A DNA stretch of 64,000 nucleotides, taken from positions 248,001 through 312,000 of the forward strand of contig NZ_VCIW01000002.1 in NCBI RefSeq assembly GCF_005765165.1. The letters are read 5' to 3'. This DNA comes from Paenibacillus antri. Lineage in GTDB: Bacteria; Bacillota; Bacilli; Paenibacillales; YIM-B00363. Of this stretch, positions 55,246-64,000 are shown piece after piece; positions within the stretch are counted from its first letter, which is position 1; every line of letters begins with the position of its first letter. The notes below the pieces were generated by a model. The model was not told the DNA's origin and searched no databases. It saw nothing but the letters and a program-made list of their open reading frames with translations. Position numbers and translations under genes: made by a program.

Positions 55246-55657
55246 CGATGTCATCCTGAGGACGGTGGCCAAGCTGGTCGTCTTCATCATATTGGCCTTC
55301 GCGGCGCATCTGTTTTTCGCCGGACACAACGATCCGGGCGGAGGCTTCATCGGAGGCCTCGTGACCGCGTCCGCGCTCGTGCTGCTCGCGCTCGCGTTCG
55401 ATTTGAAGACGGTACGCAAGGTCGTACCCGTCGACTTCCGCATCGTGACGGCGATCGGCTTGCTCGTCGCCGTACTGACCGGCGTCGGCTCGTTCGCGTT
55501 CGATCAACCGTTCCTTAGCCACACGTTCGCGTATAAAGAGCTGCCCTTCTTGGGGAAGAAGGAGCTCGCCACCGCCGTGCTGTTCGATCTCGGCGTCTAC
55601 CTGGCCGTCGTCGGCGTGACGATGACGATCATTCTGTCGATCGGGGAGGACCGCTAA
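55235..55657 (+). CDS. mrpB: Na+/H+ antiporter subunit B
   Basis: MrpB (140 aa) has four membrane segments and the family core HNDPGGGFIGGLVTASALVLLALAFD near residues 29-54. It overlaps the end of mrpA by 11 bases and ends one base before mrpC. It is a required structural subunit of the hetero-oligomeric Mrp complex. Confidence 0.97.
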   Translation: MKANDVILRTVAKLVVFIILAFAAHLFFAGHNDPGGGFIGGLVTASALVLLALAFDLKTVRKVVPVDFRIVTAIGLLVAVLTGVGSFAFDQPFLSHTFAYKELPFLGKKELATAVLFDLGVYLAVVGVTMTIILSIGEDR

Positions 55658-55658
55658 C

Positions 55659-55997
55659 ATGGAATTCATCATGTCGATCTTGATCGGCGCATTGTTCAGC
55701 GTCGGGACGTATCTGATTCTTAGCCGCAGTCTGCTCCGTATCGTGCTGGGGACGGCGATTCTGAGTCACGGGGTGCATCTGCTGCTGATGACGATGGCGG
55801 GTCTGAAGCGGGGCGCCGCGCCTTTGCTCGGAGAAGAGGCGGGCGCTTATACGGATCCGCTTCCGCAGGCGCTCATTCTGACGTCCATCGTCATCAGCTT
55901 CGGCGTTACGGCGTTCTTCTTCGTGTTGGCGTACCGCGCCTACCAGGAACTGAGAACGGACGATATGGAACTATTAAGGGGGGATGACGATGAATAA
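55659..55997 (+). CDS. mrpC: Na+/H+ antiporter subunit C
   Basis: MrpC (112 aa) is the NuoK-like subunit with three membrane segments (IGALFSVGTYLILSRSLLRIVLGTAILSHG; ALILTSIVISFGVTAFFFVLAY). The motif DPLPQALILTSIVI is typical. Its ATG follows the mrpB stop directly. It overlaps mrpD by eight bases. Confidence 0.97.
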   Translation: MEFIMSILIGALFSVGTYLILSRSLLRIVLGTAILSHGVHLLLMTMAGLKRGAAPLLGEEAGAYTDPLPQALILTSIVISFGVTAFFFVLAYRAYQELRTDDMELLRGDDDE

Positions 55998-57462
55998 CGC
56001 GGTCGTCCTGCCGCTGCTCATTCCGCTGCTCGCCGGCGTCGTTCTCGTTTTCTTCTCGAACGTTCGAGCTCAGCGCACGATCAGCGCCCTCGCCGCGCTT
56101 CTGAACGTGGCGGCGTGCGCTTATCTCGTACAGCAGGTGCGAACGGACGGGATCCAGACGCTGTATATGGGGGGATGGCTCCCGCCGTTCGGCATCGTCT
56201 TCGTGGCCGACATGCTGGGGGCGCTTCTTGCGTTAACGTCGGCCGTCGTCATGGGAGCTTGCTTGTTCTACGCGTTCCGAACGATCGGGGAGGGACGCGA
56301 GAGGCATCATTTCTATGCGTTAGCCCAGTTTCTGACCGTAGGCGTGATCGGGTCGTTCTTGACGGGCGATATTTTCAACCTATTCGTCTGCTTCGAAGTG
56401 ATGCTCATTTCTTCGTACGCGCTTATCGTGCTCGGCGGGGAGAAGCGGCAGCTTCGGGAGTCCATCAAATACATCTTGATCAACATCGTCTCTTCCATCC
56501 TGTTCGTCGCATCGATGGCGTACTTGTACGCGGCTCTCGGCACGCTGAACATGGCGCAGCTCGCGGTTCGCGTCGCCGAAACCGGACAGGGGGGAGGGCT
56601 GAACGTAGTGGCCGCTTTGCTGCTCGTCGTCTTTTCGCTCAAAGCGGGCTTGTTCCTATTTTTCTGGCTCCCGGGATCCTACGGGGCCCCGCCTTCGGTC
56701 GTCGCCGCCATGTTCGGCGGATTGCTCACGAAGGTCGGCGTCTACGCGATCGTTCGGACGTTCACGTTGATCTTCGCGTATGACCCGGGGTTCACGCAGC
56801 CGCTCATCGAATGGATGAGCATCGGAGCGATGACGCTCGGGGCGCTTGGCGCGGTCGCCTATCGGGACGTGCCGAGAATTCTTATATACAACATCGTCGT
56901 CGCGGTCGGATTGATCGGCTTCGGCTTGTCGGCGGCGACGGAAGCGGCGCTCGACGGGGTCGTCTTCTATTTGCTCCACGACATGGTCGCCAAGGCGCTC
57001 GTCTTCTTGCTTGGGGGTTGGCTCATGACGCTCGCGGGTACCGATAGGTCGGGGCGGATGGGGGGACTGATCGAAAAGGCGCCGGCGCTCGGATGGATGT
57101 TCTTCGCGACGGGCATGGCGATCGCCGGCGTGCCCCCGCTCAGCGGGTTCGTCGGAAAGCTCCTCATCGTGCAAGGCGGATTGGAAGGCGGGCGCTACAT
57201 CGGCGTCGCGGTCGCCCTCGCTACAAGCCTGCTCGTATTGTTGTCCCTGACGAGGCTGTTCATGTCGGCGTTCTGGGGCGAGCCGAAGTCCGGCGAGCCC
57301 GCATCCGTCGTTCCGTCGGGACTGCTCGCGCCTTGCGCCTCGCTGCTCGCGATCGTTGCGTTGCTCGGCGTCGGCGCGGAATGGGTCAATGCGTACGTTT
57401 CGCTTGCGGGCGAAGTGTTGGCGAGGCCGGAGTTGTATATCGAAGCCGTGTTAAAGGAGTAG
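55990..57462 (+). CDS. mrpD: Na+/H+ antiporter subunit D
   Basis: MrpD (490 aa) is the second NuoL/M/N-like subunit, with about 14 membrane segments. The core GDIFNLFVCFEVMLISSYALIVLGG and the KAGLFLFFWLPGSYGAPPSVVAAMFGGLLTKVG region carry the conserved proton-path lysines. ATG 55990 lies six bases after AAGGGGGG; ATG 55984 directly abuts that site and is less likely. Confidence 0.97.
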   Translation: MNNAVVLPLLIPLLAGVVLVFFSNVRAQRTISALAALLNVAACAYLVQQVRTDGIQTLYMGGWLPPFGIVFVADMLGALLALTSAVVMGACLFYAFRTIGEGRERHHFYALAQFLTVGVIGSFLTGDIFNLFVCFEVMLISSYALIVLGGEKRQLRESIKYILINIVSSILFVASMAYLYAALGTLNMAQLAVRVAETGQGGGLNVVAALLLVVFSLKAGLFLFFWLPGSYGAPPSVVAAMFGGLLTKVGVYAIVRTFTLIFAYDPGFTQPLIEWMSIGAMTLGALGAVAYRDVPRILIYNIVVAVGLIGFGLSAATEAALDGVVFYLLHDMVAKALVFLLGGWLMTLAGTDRSGRMGGLIEKAPALGWMFFATGMAIAGVPPLSGFVGKLLIVQGGLEGGRYIGVAVALATSLLVLLSLTRLFMSAFWGEPKSGEPASVVPSGLLAPCASLLAIVALLGVGAEWVNAYVSLAGEVLARPELYIEAVLKE

Positions 57463-57468
57463 AGACAT

Positions 57469-57945
57469 ATGGCCTTTCAGATCGTATTGAACGGATTGCT
57501 CGCGCTCATCTGGATGCTGCTCGCGAACGATATGACGTTCGTCGGTTTCGTCGTCGGGTACTTCATCGGCATGGCGTTTCTTTTCGGCCTCAGGCGATTT
57601 TTCAAAAAACCGTTTTACTTGCGTAAAGTGTGGGCGATCGTAAAACTGCTCGGTTTATTCCTGAAGGAATTGGTGTTATCCAATATCGCGGTCATCGGAC
57701 ATATCGTGCGTCCGAGGTTGACCGTTCGGCCCGGCGTGTTCGCGTATCGCACCGAACTCCGATCGGATTGGGAAGTGACGCTTCTCGCCTGCCTCATCAC
57801 GCTTACGCCGGGAACGCTCACGCTTGAAGTGTCCCCCGGGCAAGACACGCTGTACATTCATGCGATCGACATCGGGGACGCCGATGAATTGAAACGACAA
57901 ATCAAGGGCTCGTTCGAAAGGGCCATCCGGGAGGTGACGAGATAA
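57469..57945 (+). CDS. mrpE: Na+/H+ antiporter subunit E
   Basis: MrpE (158 aa): two or three N-terminal membrane segments, then a cytoplasmic domain. The family sequence TLLACLITLTPGTLTLEVSPG is at residues ~103-124. AAAGGAG precedes the ATG. Its TAA stop overlaps the ATG of mrpF. Confidence 0.96.
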   Translation: MAFQIVLNGLLALIWMLLANDMTFVGFVVGYFIGMAFLFGLRRFFKKPFYLRKVWAIVKLLGLFLKELVLSNIAVIGHIVRPRLTVRPGVFAYRTELRSDWEVTLLACLITLTPGTLTLEVSPGQDTLYIHAIDIGDADELKRQIKGSFERAIREVTR

Positions 57946-58241
57946 TGCTGGACGCCGCTTTGCCGATCGCGCTGGCGATCATCTCGCTGTCGGTGCTGGG
58001 CGCGATCTATCGCGTGCTTCGAGGCCCGTCGATGCCGGACCGCGTCATCGCCCTCGACATGATCGGCATTCAACTGCTTTCGATCGTGGCGATCGTATCG
58101 GTCATGCTCCGGTCGGAGTCGTACTCCGACATTATTTTGCTCATCGGCATCGTAGCGTTTCTCGGTACGGTGGCCTTCTCCAAATATATCGAAAGAGGGG
58201 TGGCGATCGAATATGAGCGAGACGGCGGGGATGATCGGTGA
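57945..58241 (+). CDS. mrpF: Na+/H+ antiporter subunit F
   Basis: MrpF (98 aa) has three membrane segments; RGPSMPDRVIALDMIG at residues ~27-42 is the family signature. It starts within the mrpE stop (TAATG) and overlaps mrpG by 29 bases. Confidence 0.96.
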   Translation: MLDAALPIALAIISLSVLGAIYRVLRGPSMPDRVIALDMIGIQLLSIVAIVSVMLRSESYSDIILLIGIVAFLGTVAFSKYIERGVAIEYERDGGDDR

Positions 58242-58590
58242 ATGGCTCGTCGCGGCATTGATTTTACTAGGCGCGGTTTTGTGCGCCGTCAGTTCGTTCG
58301 GACTCATTCGGATGCCTGACGTGTACACGCGCTCGCACGCGGCGACGAAAAGCTCGACGTTGGGCGTCATGAGCATTTTATTGGGAGCCTTTCTATATTT
58401 TCTCCTAATGCATCAGGTGACGAGCGCCAAGATGCTGCTCGCGATCGCCTTCCTGTTCGCCACGGCTCCCGTCGCGGGCCATATGATCGGCCGCGCGGCG
58501 TACCGATCGGGCGTGCCGTTGTCGGAGCGCTCCGTGCAGGACGACTTGGCGAAGAAGCTTCGTTCGGAAAACAAACGGACGGGAGCGTAA
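58213..58590 (+). CDS. mrpG: Na+/H+ antiporter subunit G
   Basis: MrpG (125 aa) has three membrane segments and the signature SSFGLIRMPDVYTRSHAATKSSTLGV. It closes a full seven-gene Mrp set whose short overlaps indicate coupled translation. The following 154 bases carry no gene. Confidence 0.97.
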   Translation: MSETAGMIGEWLVAALILLGAVLCAVSSFGLIRMPDVYTRSHAATKSSTLGVMSILLGAFLYFLLMHQVTSAKMLLAIAFLFATAPVAGHMIGRAAYRSGVPLSERSVQDDLAKKLRSENKRTGA

Positions 58591-58744
58591 TATCGTTTCG
58601 CCGAAATCAGGCCAATATTGTTTTTTCGGATGTCAAACCGCCGCTCCTTGCATAAGATGTAGTGCACTAGGCGAACGCACAGCGCCCGCGGGCGCGACGC
58701 GTCGCTCGGATACTTACATCTCATCTAGGAACAGGAGGGGACCT

Positions 58745-59842
58745 ATGAAACTCCATATCGCGAAAGACGGAGATTCGATTAACGCCCTGTCGGAAAAATA
58801 CGGCGTCGCGCGAGAACGCATTCTCGCGGCGAATCCGCAGCTCGGGGAAGCCGAGGCGCTCGCGCGAGGCGCGAAGGTGAAAATCCCGACGGGACCGGTA
58901 TTCATGACGGCGGCCGGCGGAACGCAGCGGCCGGAGCCGATCGCGCCGTATGCCGTCGCGGCGTTCGCGGGGCATCGCCAAGAGGCGGAAGCGCAGGCCG
59001 CCCCCGAGCCGGCGGCGGAGCTGCCGGAACCGACTTTGCCGGCGACCACGCCTGCGACGACCGCGACAAACATGCCGACGGTACCGAACATGCCGACCGT
59101 ACCGTCCGCACCGCCGATGGCGTCGATGCCGTCGGTGCCGTCGGCGTCGAACGCGCCGACGGCGGCTTCCGCTCCGCCGACGCCGTCGATGGCGTCGATG
59201 CCGTCCTTGCCGCCGTTGCCGCCATCGCCGACGACGGCTTCCGCAGGTTCGGAGTCGCTTCCGTCCTACTATAAGACGGAGCCCGCCGTCGGCGACCAAT
59301 CCCCGCTGCATGTGCAGTGGAGCGGCATGAACGACGGCCCCGCGGCGGTGCATCCGTTCGCGCCGCTGCCGACGCCGGTCGTGCCGGCGGGCGCGCCGAC
59401 GTTCTATCCGGGGCCGTTCGGTTACGGTCACGTACCGGCCGCGCCGCCGTACGGCGCCTTCGGTCCGACGGATCCGTCGGCGTTCGCGACGTACGGCGCC
59501 ATTCCGGAGCCGTTCCCGTCGCCGTTCCAAGGGTACCCGTCGCAGGCGTCGCACGATTGCGGCTGCGGCGGCCCGGCCGCGCCGCGGCTGCCGTACGCGC
59601 TGCCGCTCCGCGGCGGCGAAGAGCGCGCCTACGCGAGCGCGGCTCAAGGGCAAGCGCCCGATGCTGCGCCGACGGCCGAGACGGCTCCGCCGACCGCGAA
59701 GGCCGAGCCGAAGAAAGCGCGCTCCCGCAAGAAGAACGCGCGCATCTCCTCTCGAGACGATCTGCTGCGCTCGTTCTTAAAGCGCGCGAGCGGCGCTCGC
59801 CGGACGTCGCGCCGAAAGTCGAAGCCCTGGGTGAACGACTGA
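58745..59842 (+). CDS. LysM-containing, SafA-like spore protein
   Basis: A 365-aa protein with an N-terminal LysM domain (residues 1-48, MKLHIAKDGDSINALSEKYGV) that would bind peptidoglycan or cortex. A long Pro/Ala/Met/Ser-rich region with short repeats (MPTVP, MPSVP, MASMPS) and a Tyr/Gly/Pro-rich part with a DCGCGG motif follow, ending in a very basic tail (AKAEPKKARSRKKNARISS). The layout and its place before bofC match SafA, the inner-coat morphogenetic protein that works with SpoVID (also in this window). GGAGGGG precedes the ATG. Sequence identity to SafA cannot be judged here. Confidence 0.82.
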   Translation: MKLHIAKDGDSINALSEKYGVARERILAANPQLGEAEALARGAKVKIPTGPVFMTAAGGTQRPEPIAPYAVAAFAGHRQEAEAQAAPEPAAELPEPTLPATTPATTATNMPTVPNMPTVPSAPPMASMPSVPSASNAPTAASAPPTPSMASMPSLPPLPPSPTTASAGSESLPSYYKTEPAVGDQSPLHVQWSGMNDGPAAVHPFAPLPTPVVPAGAPTFYPGPFGYGHVPAAPPYGAFGPTDPSAFATYGAIPEPFPSPFQGYPSQASHDCGCGGPAAPRLPYALPLRGGEERAYASAAQGQAPDAAPTAETAPPTAKAEPKKARSRKKNARISSRDDLLRSFLKRASGARRTSRRKSKPWVND

Positions 59843-59970
59843 TCCGAAGCCGAAGAAGTCCATTCTTGCGAAGGGCCCGACGAAGCGTTCGGCGTATAGT
59901 CCCTACCGCCGCTGGCTAGAATAGGGAGTAGAACCGATCGCAGCATTCGTCAGGGGTGAACGTAAGTTCA

Positions 59971-60621
59971 ATGGGCTTCTTCGGTCAAATGAAAAAACGA
60001 CTCAAAAAACGATTCCGCGTCGGCCGCCGTTGGCTTGCCTTAGGCATGCTCGCGCTGGCCGCGGGAATCGCATGGATATACGCGGACGCCGGTCCGAAGC
60101 TGGGGGCGCCGGGGAACGGGGACAGCCTGTCCGTCTTCTCGTTCCGCGAGAAGGCGCCGGCTTCGCCGAGCGATCTCGAGCGCGAAGCGTCGGTGACGGT
60201 GCGGCGGCTGTACGTGTGCGGCGAGGAGGACCTGCCGCTCGGCGTCCTGCCGCCGGAGCGGATCGCCGAGCTGGCGTCGGCGCACCCGGAGTGGGAATTC
60301 GGCGCCGCGAAGGACGGAGCCGTCGTCTTCACCGAGCATGTGGACGATCTGTCCGAGGCGTGCAAGCGGAACGCCTACATCGGGGTCGACGCGGCGGGCA
60401 GCTTGACGCTGTACGAAGGTCCGCCGCGCGAGGCGAAGGCGGTGAAGACCTTTTTCCAACTGGATGTCGAACATCTCGAAAGCGCGCTGCCGAGCGAGGT
60501 CGTCACGCAGCTGCGCGAAGGGATCCGCATTACGGATCTCGCGGATTATAACAGCGTCTTGTCGACGTTCAGCGACTTCGCGATCGACGAGACGGAGAAG
60601 GTCATGAAGCCGGAAGCGTAA
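59971..60621 (+). CDS. bofC: Bypass-of-forespore protein BofC
   Basis: A 216-aa BofC-family protein with a basic N-terminus and one hydrophobic segment (WLALGMLALAAGIAWIYA) that exports the rest. The C-terminal half holds the conserved CKRNAYIGVDAAGSLTLYEGPP and FFQLDVEHLESALP. In Bacillus BofC delays pro-sigma-K processing by acting on SpoIVB upstream of SpoIVFA/FB, both encoded in this window. ATG 59971 is chosen because GTG 59956 falls in the AGGGGTG site. bofC next to ruv genes is a Bacillales arrangement. Confidence 0.88.
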   Translation: MGFFGQMKKRLKKRFRVGRRWLALGMLALAAGIAWIYADAGPKLGAPGNGDSLSVFSFREKAPASPSDLEREASVTVRRLYVCGEEDLPLGVLPPERIAELASAHPEWEFGAAKDGAVVFTEHVDDLSEACKRNAYIGVDAAGSLTLYEGPPREAKAVKTFFQLDVEHLESALPSEVVTQLREGIRITDLADYNSVLSTFSDFAIDETEKVMKPEA

Positions 60622-60655
60622 CGTTCCCGGCAGGATCATAACGGAATCGCCGGAG

Positions 60656-60690
60656 AAAGACGAGAGGATGGACGCTCTCGTCTTTTTTTT
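60656..60690 (+). terminator. Terminator after bofC
   Basis: AAAGACGAGAG (60656-60666) pairs with CTCTCGTCTTT (60675-60685), followed by more T. Confidence 0.9.
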
Positions 60691-60753
60691 GGTATGATAA
60701 CCTTCTAGGAATACATATGTTCGTAAGGTTGCAGGACAAGGAGAGAGGAACTC

Positions 60754-61263
60754 TTGCGTATCATGGGGATCGACCCCGGCCTGGCCATCGTCGGGTTCGG
60801 GTTCGTCGATAAGAACGGCAGCAAGCTGTCGCCGATTCAGTACGGGTGCATTACGACCGAGGCGGATACGGATCAAGGAGTTCGATTGAAACAAATCTAT
60901 GAATCTGCGGTTCAGCTCATAGAGAAGTATAAGCCGGATGCCGTCGCGATCGAGAAGCTGTTTTTCAACAAGAACGTGACGACGGCGCTGTCCGTAGGGC
61001 AAGCGCGAGGCGTGCTCATACTGGCGGCCGTGCAGCGGGGGCTGCCGATCGCGGAATATACGCCGCTGCAAGTGAAGCAAGCCGTCGTCGGTTACGGCAA
61101 GGCGGAGAAGCGTCAGGTGCAGGAGATGGTGCGCATGTTCCTGAACCTGGTTTCGATTCCGAAGCCGGACGACGTCGCGGACGCGCTCGCGGTGGCCATA
61201 TGCCACGCGCATACGTCCACATTCCACGATCGATTGAACGGAAACGGAGTCCATAAACCATGA
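60754..61263 (+). CDS. ruvC: Holliday junction endonuclease RuvC
   Basis: RuvC (169 aa) cuts Holliday junctions after branch migration. The four acidic residues are Asp7 (GIDPGLAIVG), Glu67 (AIEKLFF), Asp140 and Asp143 (PDDVADALA), matching the E. coli spacing. TTG start with GGAGAGAGG upstream. B. subtilis has no ruvC and uses RecU; this genome keeps the full ruvCAB operon. It overlaps ruvA by an ATGA. Confidence 0.97.
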   Translation: MRIMGIDPGLAIVGFGFVDKNGSKLSPIQYGCITTEADTDQGVRLKQIYESAVQLIEKYKPDAVAIEKLFFNKNVTTALSVGQARGVLILAAVQRGLPIAEYTPLQVKQAVVGYGKAEKRQVQEMVRMFLNLVSIPKPDDVADALAVAICHAHTSTFHDRLNGNGVHKP

Positions 61264-61907
61264 TCGATTTTTTACGGGGCAAGCCCGTCGTCGTCGATAC
61301 CGATTTCGTCGTGCTCGACGTGCACGACGTCGGGTATCGCGTCTTTTGTCCGAACCCGTACGCGTTCGCCGGCAAGGCGGAGCAGACGGTTACGTTGTTC
61401 ATCCATCATCACGTTCGCGAGGACGCGGTGCAGCTGTTCGGCTTCGCCACGCGCGAGGAGCAGGCGTTATTCCGCAAGCTCCTCGACGTGACGGGCATCG
61501 GCCCGCGCGTCGCGGTCGGCGTCTTGTCGGGCGGGGCGCCCGAGCGGATCGTCGCCGCCATTCAGAGCGACGATCTGACGTTCCTGACGCGGCTGCCGGG
61601 CATCGGCAAGAAGACGGCGCAGCGCATCGTGCTCGATTTGAAGGATAAGCTGGACGGCATCGGCATCCCCGTCGCGCTCGGCGCGGGCGCCGCGGCTCTC
61701 TCGGGCGCGGAGGCGGCCGCTTCGACCGCCGCCGGATCCGCCGGCCTGTCCGTCGCTTGGCGGGAGGCGAAGGACGCGCTCATGGCGCTCGGCTATACGG
61801 ACGCGGAGACGGAACGCGCGTGGCGCGACGTGAAAGGGAAGGCCGGCGAAGGCGACGGCGCGGACAAGCTGATCAAGCTTGCGCTGCAGTCGCTCTATCA
61901 GGCGTAA
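61260..61907 (+). CDS. ruvA: Holliday junction branch-migration protein RuvA
   Basis: RuvA (215 aa) binds the four-way junction and loads RuvB. The N-terminal OB fold is residues ~1-65, the helix-hairpin-helix pair is at ~70-140 (LLDVTGIGPRVAVGVLSG; LTRLPGIGKKTAQRIVLDL), and the C-terminal RuvB-contact domain is at ~165-215. The linker is Ala/Gly-rich. It starts in the ruvC stop. Confidence 0.98.
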   Translation: MIDFLRGKPVVVDTDFVVLDVHDVGYRVFCPNPYAFAGKAEQTVTLFIHHHVREDAVQLFGFATREEQALFRKLLDVTGIGPRVAVGVLSGGAPERIVAAIQSDDLTFLTRLPGIGKKTAQRIVLDLKDKLDGIGIPVALGAGAAALSGAEAAASTAAGSAGLSVAWREAKDALMALGYTDAETERAWRDVKGKAGEGDGADKLIKLALQSLYQA

Positions 61908-61928
61908 TACACGGAAGAGAGGGCAACC

Positions 61929-62942
61929 ATGGAGGACGATCGCATCATCTCGGCCCACTTGATGATGGAAGACTCGCAAGTGGAATACAGCCTCCGCCCC
62001 CGGTACTTGTCCGAATATATCGGGCAGGGCCAGGTGAAGGAAAATTTGAAAATTTACATCGAAGCGGCCAAGCTTCGCCGGGAGAGCCTCGACCACGTGC
62101 TGCTGTACGGGCCGCCGGGACTCGGCAAGACGACGCTGTCGAACATTATCGCCAACGAGCTCGGCGTCAATATCCGGACGACGTCGGGCCCGGCCATCGA
62201 GCGGCCCGGCGATCTCGCCGCGATCCTGACGAACCTGCAGGAAGGCGACGTCCTGTTCATCGACGAGATCCACCAGCTGCACCGGACGGTCGAGGAAGTG
62301 CTGTACCCGGCGATGGAGGATTTCGCGCTCGACATCATTATCGGCAAGGGACCGAGCGCCCGCTCGGTGCGACTCGATCTCCCGGCGTTCACCTTGATCG
62401 GCGCGACGACGCGGGCGGGCATGCTGTCCGCGCCGCTGCGCGACCGGTTCGGCGTCGTCAGCCGGCTGGAATATTACAACGTGGAGGAGCTGACCTTCAT
62501 CGTTTCCCGCGCTTCGGACATTCTCGGCGTGCAGATCGCTCCGGACGCCGCGGCCGAGATCGGCATGCGCTCCCGCGGCACGCCGCGAATCGCGAACCGG
62601 CTGCTGAAGCGCGTGCGCGACGTCGCGCAGGTGAGGGGCGACGGCGTTATTACGAAGGCGCTTGCCGACACCGCGCTCCGGATGATTCGCATCGATGCGC
62701 TCGGCCTCGACGAGATCGATCATAAGATGCTGAGGGCGATGATCGCGAACTTCGACGGAGGTCCGGTCGGACTCGACACGATCGCCGCGTCGATCGGCGA
62801 GGAAAGCCGGACGATCGAAGACGTGTACGAGCCGTATCTGCTGCAGATCGGCTTCTTGCAGCGAACGCCGCGCGGGCGCGTCGTGACGCCGGCGGCGTAT
62901 CGCCATCTCGGCTACCCGCCGAAGAAGGGGGCGGAAGGATGA
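61929..62942 (+). CDS. ruvB: Holliday junction branch-migration helicase RuvB
   Basis: RuvB (337 aa) is the AAA+ motor that drives branch migration with RuvA. Walker [11 protein letters not shown] is at residues 61-70, Walker B with FIDEIHQL follows, the RuvB signature is [18 protein letters not shown], and the C-terminal winged helix ([15 protein letters not shown]) binds DNA. GAGAGGG precedes the ATG. Its TGA overlaps the next ATG. Confidence 0.99.
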   Translation: MEDDRIISAHLMMEDSQVEYSLRPRYLSEYIGQGQVKENLKIYIEAAKLRRESLDHVLLYGPPGLGKTTLSNIIANELGVNIRTTSGPAIERPGDLAAILTNLQEGDVLFIDEIHQLHRTVEEVLYPAMEDFALDIIIGKGPSARSVRLDLPAFTLIGATTRAGMLSAPLRDRFGVVSRLEYYNVEELTFIVSRASDILGVQIAPDAAAEIGMRSRGTPRIANRLLKRVRDVAQVRGDGVITKALADTALRMIRIDALGLDEIDHKMLRAMIANFDGGPVGLDTIAASIGEESRTIEDVYEPYLLQIGFLQRTPRGRVVTPAAYRHLGYPPKKGAEG

Positions 62943-64000
62943 AACCTAAGTTTTGGCTCGCGGCCGTCGTCGCGGCGGCGCTGCTCGCCGGACCGGCGCT
63001 GCCCGTCGCTCCCGCGTTCGCGGACGGCGGCGAGGCGGAAGTCCATGTCGCGCTCTATGTGAAGACGAACAATTATAACGCCTTGACCGGCGCGGTCACA
63101 TTGTCCGCGGAAGGCGGACTCGTGTTGTCGGACGCGGCCGCAGGCGTCGATTGGCTGCGCACGGCGGACGCTTCCGCGGTGCGGGCGACGACGGACGGCT
63201 ACCGCGTCGTCGTGGTCGAGACGGGCGACGCGGCGAAGGCCGCGGCGTTCGCCGCCGACGTGAAGAAGGCGGCTCAGCCGGTCGCCGTATTCGAGCGGAC
63301 GAAGGGCGGCAAGCCGCTGTACGCCGTCGAGGCGGGGCCGTACGCGACGAAGGCGGCGGCGGAAGCGGGGCGCACGGCGCTCGCGGGCAACGCCGCGGTC
63401 GCGACGCGGCTCGCCGGCGCGGCGATGACGCTGCGCGGCCCGTTCTACGCGAGGGCGAGCTCGCACGCTTCGGAGGCGGAGGCGCTTGCCGCCGCCGCGC
63501 CGCTGTGGGACGCGGGCGTCTACGCCGTGCCGGCGCTGACGAGCGTGGGCGGCGGGGCCGTCCGCTACGAGCTGTGGATCGGCGGCGCGGCGGACGACGC
63601 CGGGCTGCAGCAGGCGATCTCGGCGGCGGCCGCGGCGAAGCCGGGTCTTTCGGCGATGCCGGTCGCGCCGACAGTCCGCTACGCGCTGCTGCGCAGCGAT
63701 CGGGTCGGCGACGCCAACCTCGCGCCTGCGACGAGACACGCCGCCGTCGGCGGCGACGGCGCCAAGCTGACGGCGACCCCGGCGAAGGACGGCGGGGCGG
63801 TGCGCGTCGCGGAACGGTTCGCCAGGTCGTACCGCGGCGCGATCGACGTCTTCGCGCACAACGGCGCTCTCGCCGTCGTGAACCGCGTCGACTTGGAATC
63901 GTACGTCGCCGCCGTCGTCGGCGCGGAGCTCGACGCTTCGTGGCCGGTCGAGGCGCTGAAGGCGCAAGCGGTCGCCGCGCGGACGTACGTCTTGAAGCAA
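62939..64000 (+). CDS. SpoIID/LytB-domain protein, N-terminal part
   Basis: The frame starts at ATG 62939, overlapping the ruvB stop, and is still open at the window end after 354 codons. A signal peptide ([19 protein letters not shown]) is followed by a long Ala-rich region with two SPOR-like stretches ([42 protein letters not shown]) near residues 125-190. Near the end comes the SpoIID/LytB core, [19 protein letters not shown] and [16 protein letters not shown]. Members are lytic transglycosylases or amidase enhancers acting on peptidoglycan, often in engulfment. The C-terminus with most catalytic residues is outside the window. Confidence 0.88.
   Translation, partial: MKPKFWLAAVVAAALLAGPALPVAPAFADGGEAEVHVALYVKTNNYNALTGAVTLSAEGGLVLSDAAAGVDWLRTADASAVRATTDGYRVVVVETGDAAKAAAFAADVKKAAQPVAVFERTKGGKPLYAVEAGPYATKAAAEAGRTALAGNAAVATRLAGAAMTLRGPFYARASSHASEAEALAAAAPLWDAGVYAVPALTSVGGGAVRYELWIGGAADDAGLQQAISAAAAAKPGLSAMPVAPTVRYALLRSDRVGDANLAPATRHAAVGGDGAKLTATPAKDGGAVRVAERFARSYRGAIDVFAHNGALAVVNRVDLESYVAAVVGAELDASWPVEALKAQAVAARTYVLKQ

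Noticed and set aside
58721-59653. Arg-rich 310-codon ORF opposite the LysM gene
   Set aside because: Low-complexity antisense of a Pro/Ala-rich gene.
1-64000. tRNA or rRNA genes, prophage, integrase or complete insertion sequence
   Set aside because: No cloverleaf, rRNA segment, transposase or phage protein was recognised in any frame on either strand; reading by eye could still miss a degenerate element.

Overview
The window looks like chromosomal housekeeping DNA from a GC-rich, endospore-forming member of the Paenibacillaceae (Paenibacillus/Cohnella type). The evidence is Bacillus-type gene order (lon-engB, hemAXC..., spoVID-valS-folC, maf-radC-mreBCD-minCD-spoIVFAB-rplU-prp-rpmA-spo0B-obg-pheB, bofC-ruvCAB), sporulation genes, strong AGGAGG-type ribosome binding sites, frequent GTG/TTG starts, a T-box leader and an L21 leader. 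No genome-scale comparison could be run, so the taxonomy is inferred.

Layout. 1-900: the end of lon, then engB. 935-7039: a minus-strand accessory block with an AraC/YesN-type membrane regulator (broken by a one-base frameshift), two LplB/LplC-type sugar permeases and a lipoprotein binding protein; no ATPase is encoded. 7353-9321: speD between two unrecognised proteins. 9487-21414: an extended tetrapyrrole cluster, hemA-hemX-sirC-hemC-cobA/hemD-hemB-hemE-hemH(cpfC)-hemY(cgoX), then a convergent CRP/FNR-type regulator, then hemL. A near-perfect PerR box lies in front of hemA. 21869-29138: spoVID, a 54-aa membrane ORF, T-box-valS, folC, murC. 29227-32436: a SPOR-domain membrane protein and an SLH-anchored amidase. 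32593-43319: a DUF4321-like protein, maf, radC, mreBCD, minCD, a RodA-type SEDS protein, spoIVFA/FB and rng. Between radC and mreB is a 12-unit, 51-bp-period array of hairpins. 43347-52381: L21 leader-rplU-prp-rpmA, spo0B-obg, pheB, hom-thrC-thrB-pheA, ilvE. 52440-58590: a small lipoprotein, then the seven-gene mrp Na+/H+ antiporter operon. 58745-64000: a LysM spore protein, bofC, ruvCAB and the start of a SpoIID/LytB-domain protein.

How the genes work together. Glutamyl-tRNA enters at HemA and passes through HemL, HemB, HemC and HemD to uroporphyrinogen III. CobA/SirC divert some to siroheme, and HemE-CgoX-CpfC take the rest toward coproheme. The morphology block (MreBCD, MinCD, RodA, MurC, amidase) and the sporulation proteins (SpoIVFA/FB with BofC controlling pro-sigma-K processing; Spo0B in the phosphorelay; SpoVID and a SafA-like LysM protein in the coat) are classic Bacillales modules.

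I did not find a convincing new defence or metabolic system. The least-explained features are the 51-bp hairpin array at 34302-34914, the frameshifted regulator at 6745-6747, and the small unrecognised ORFs.
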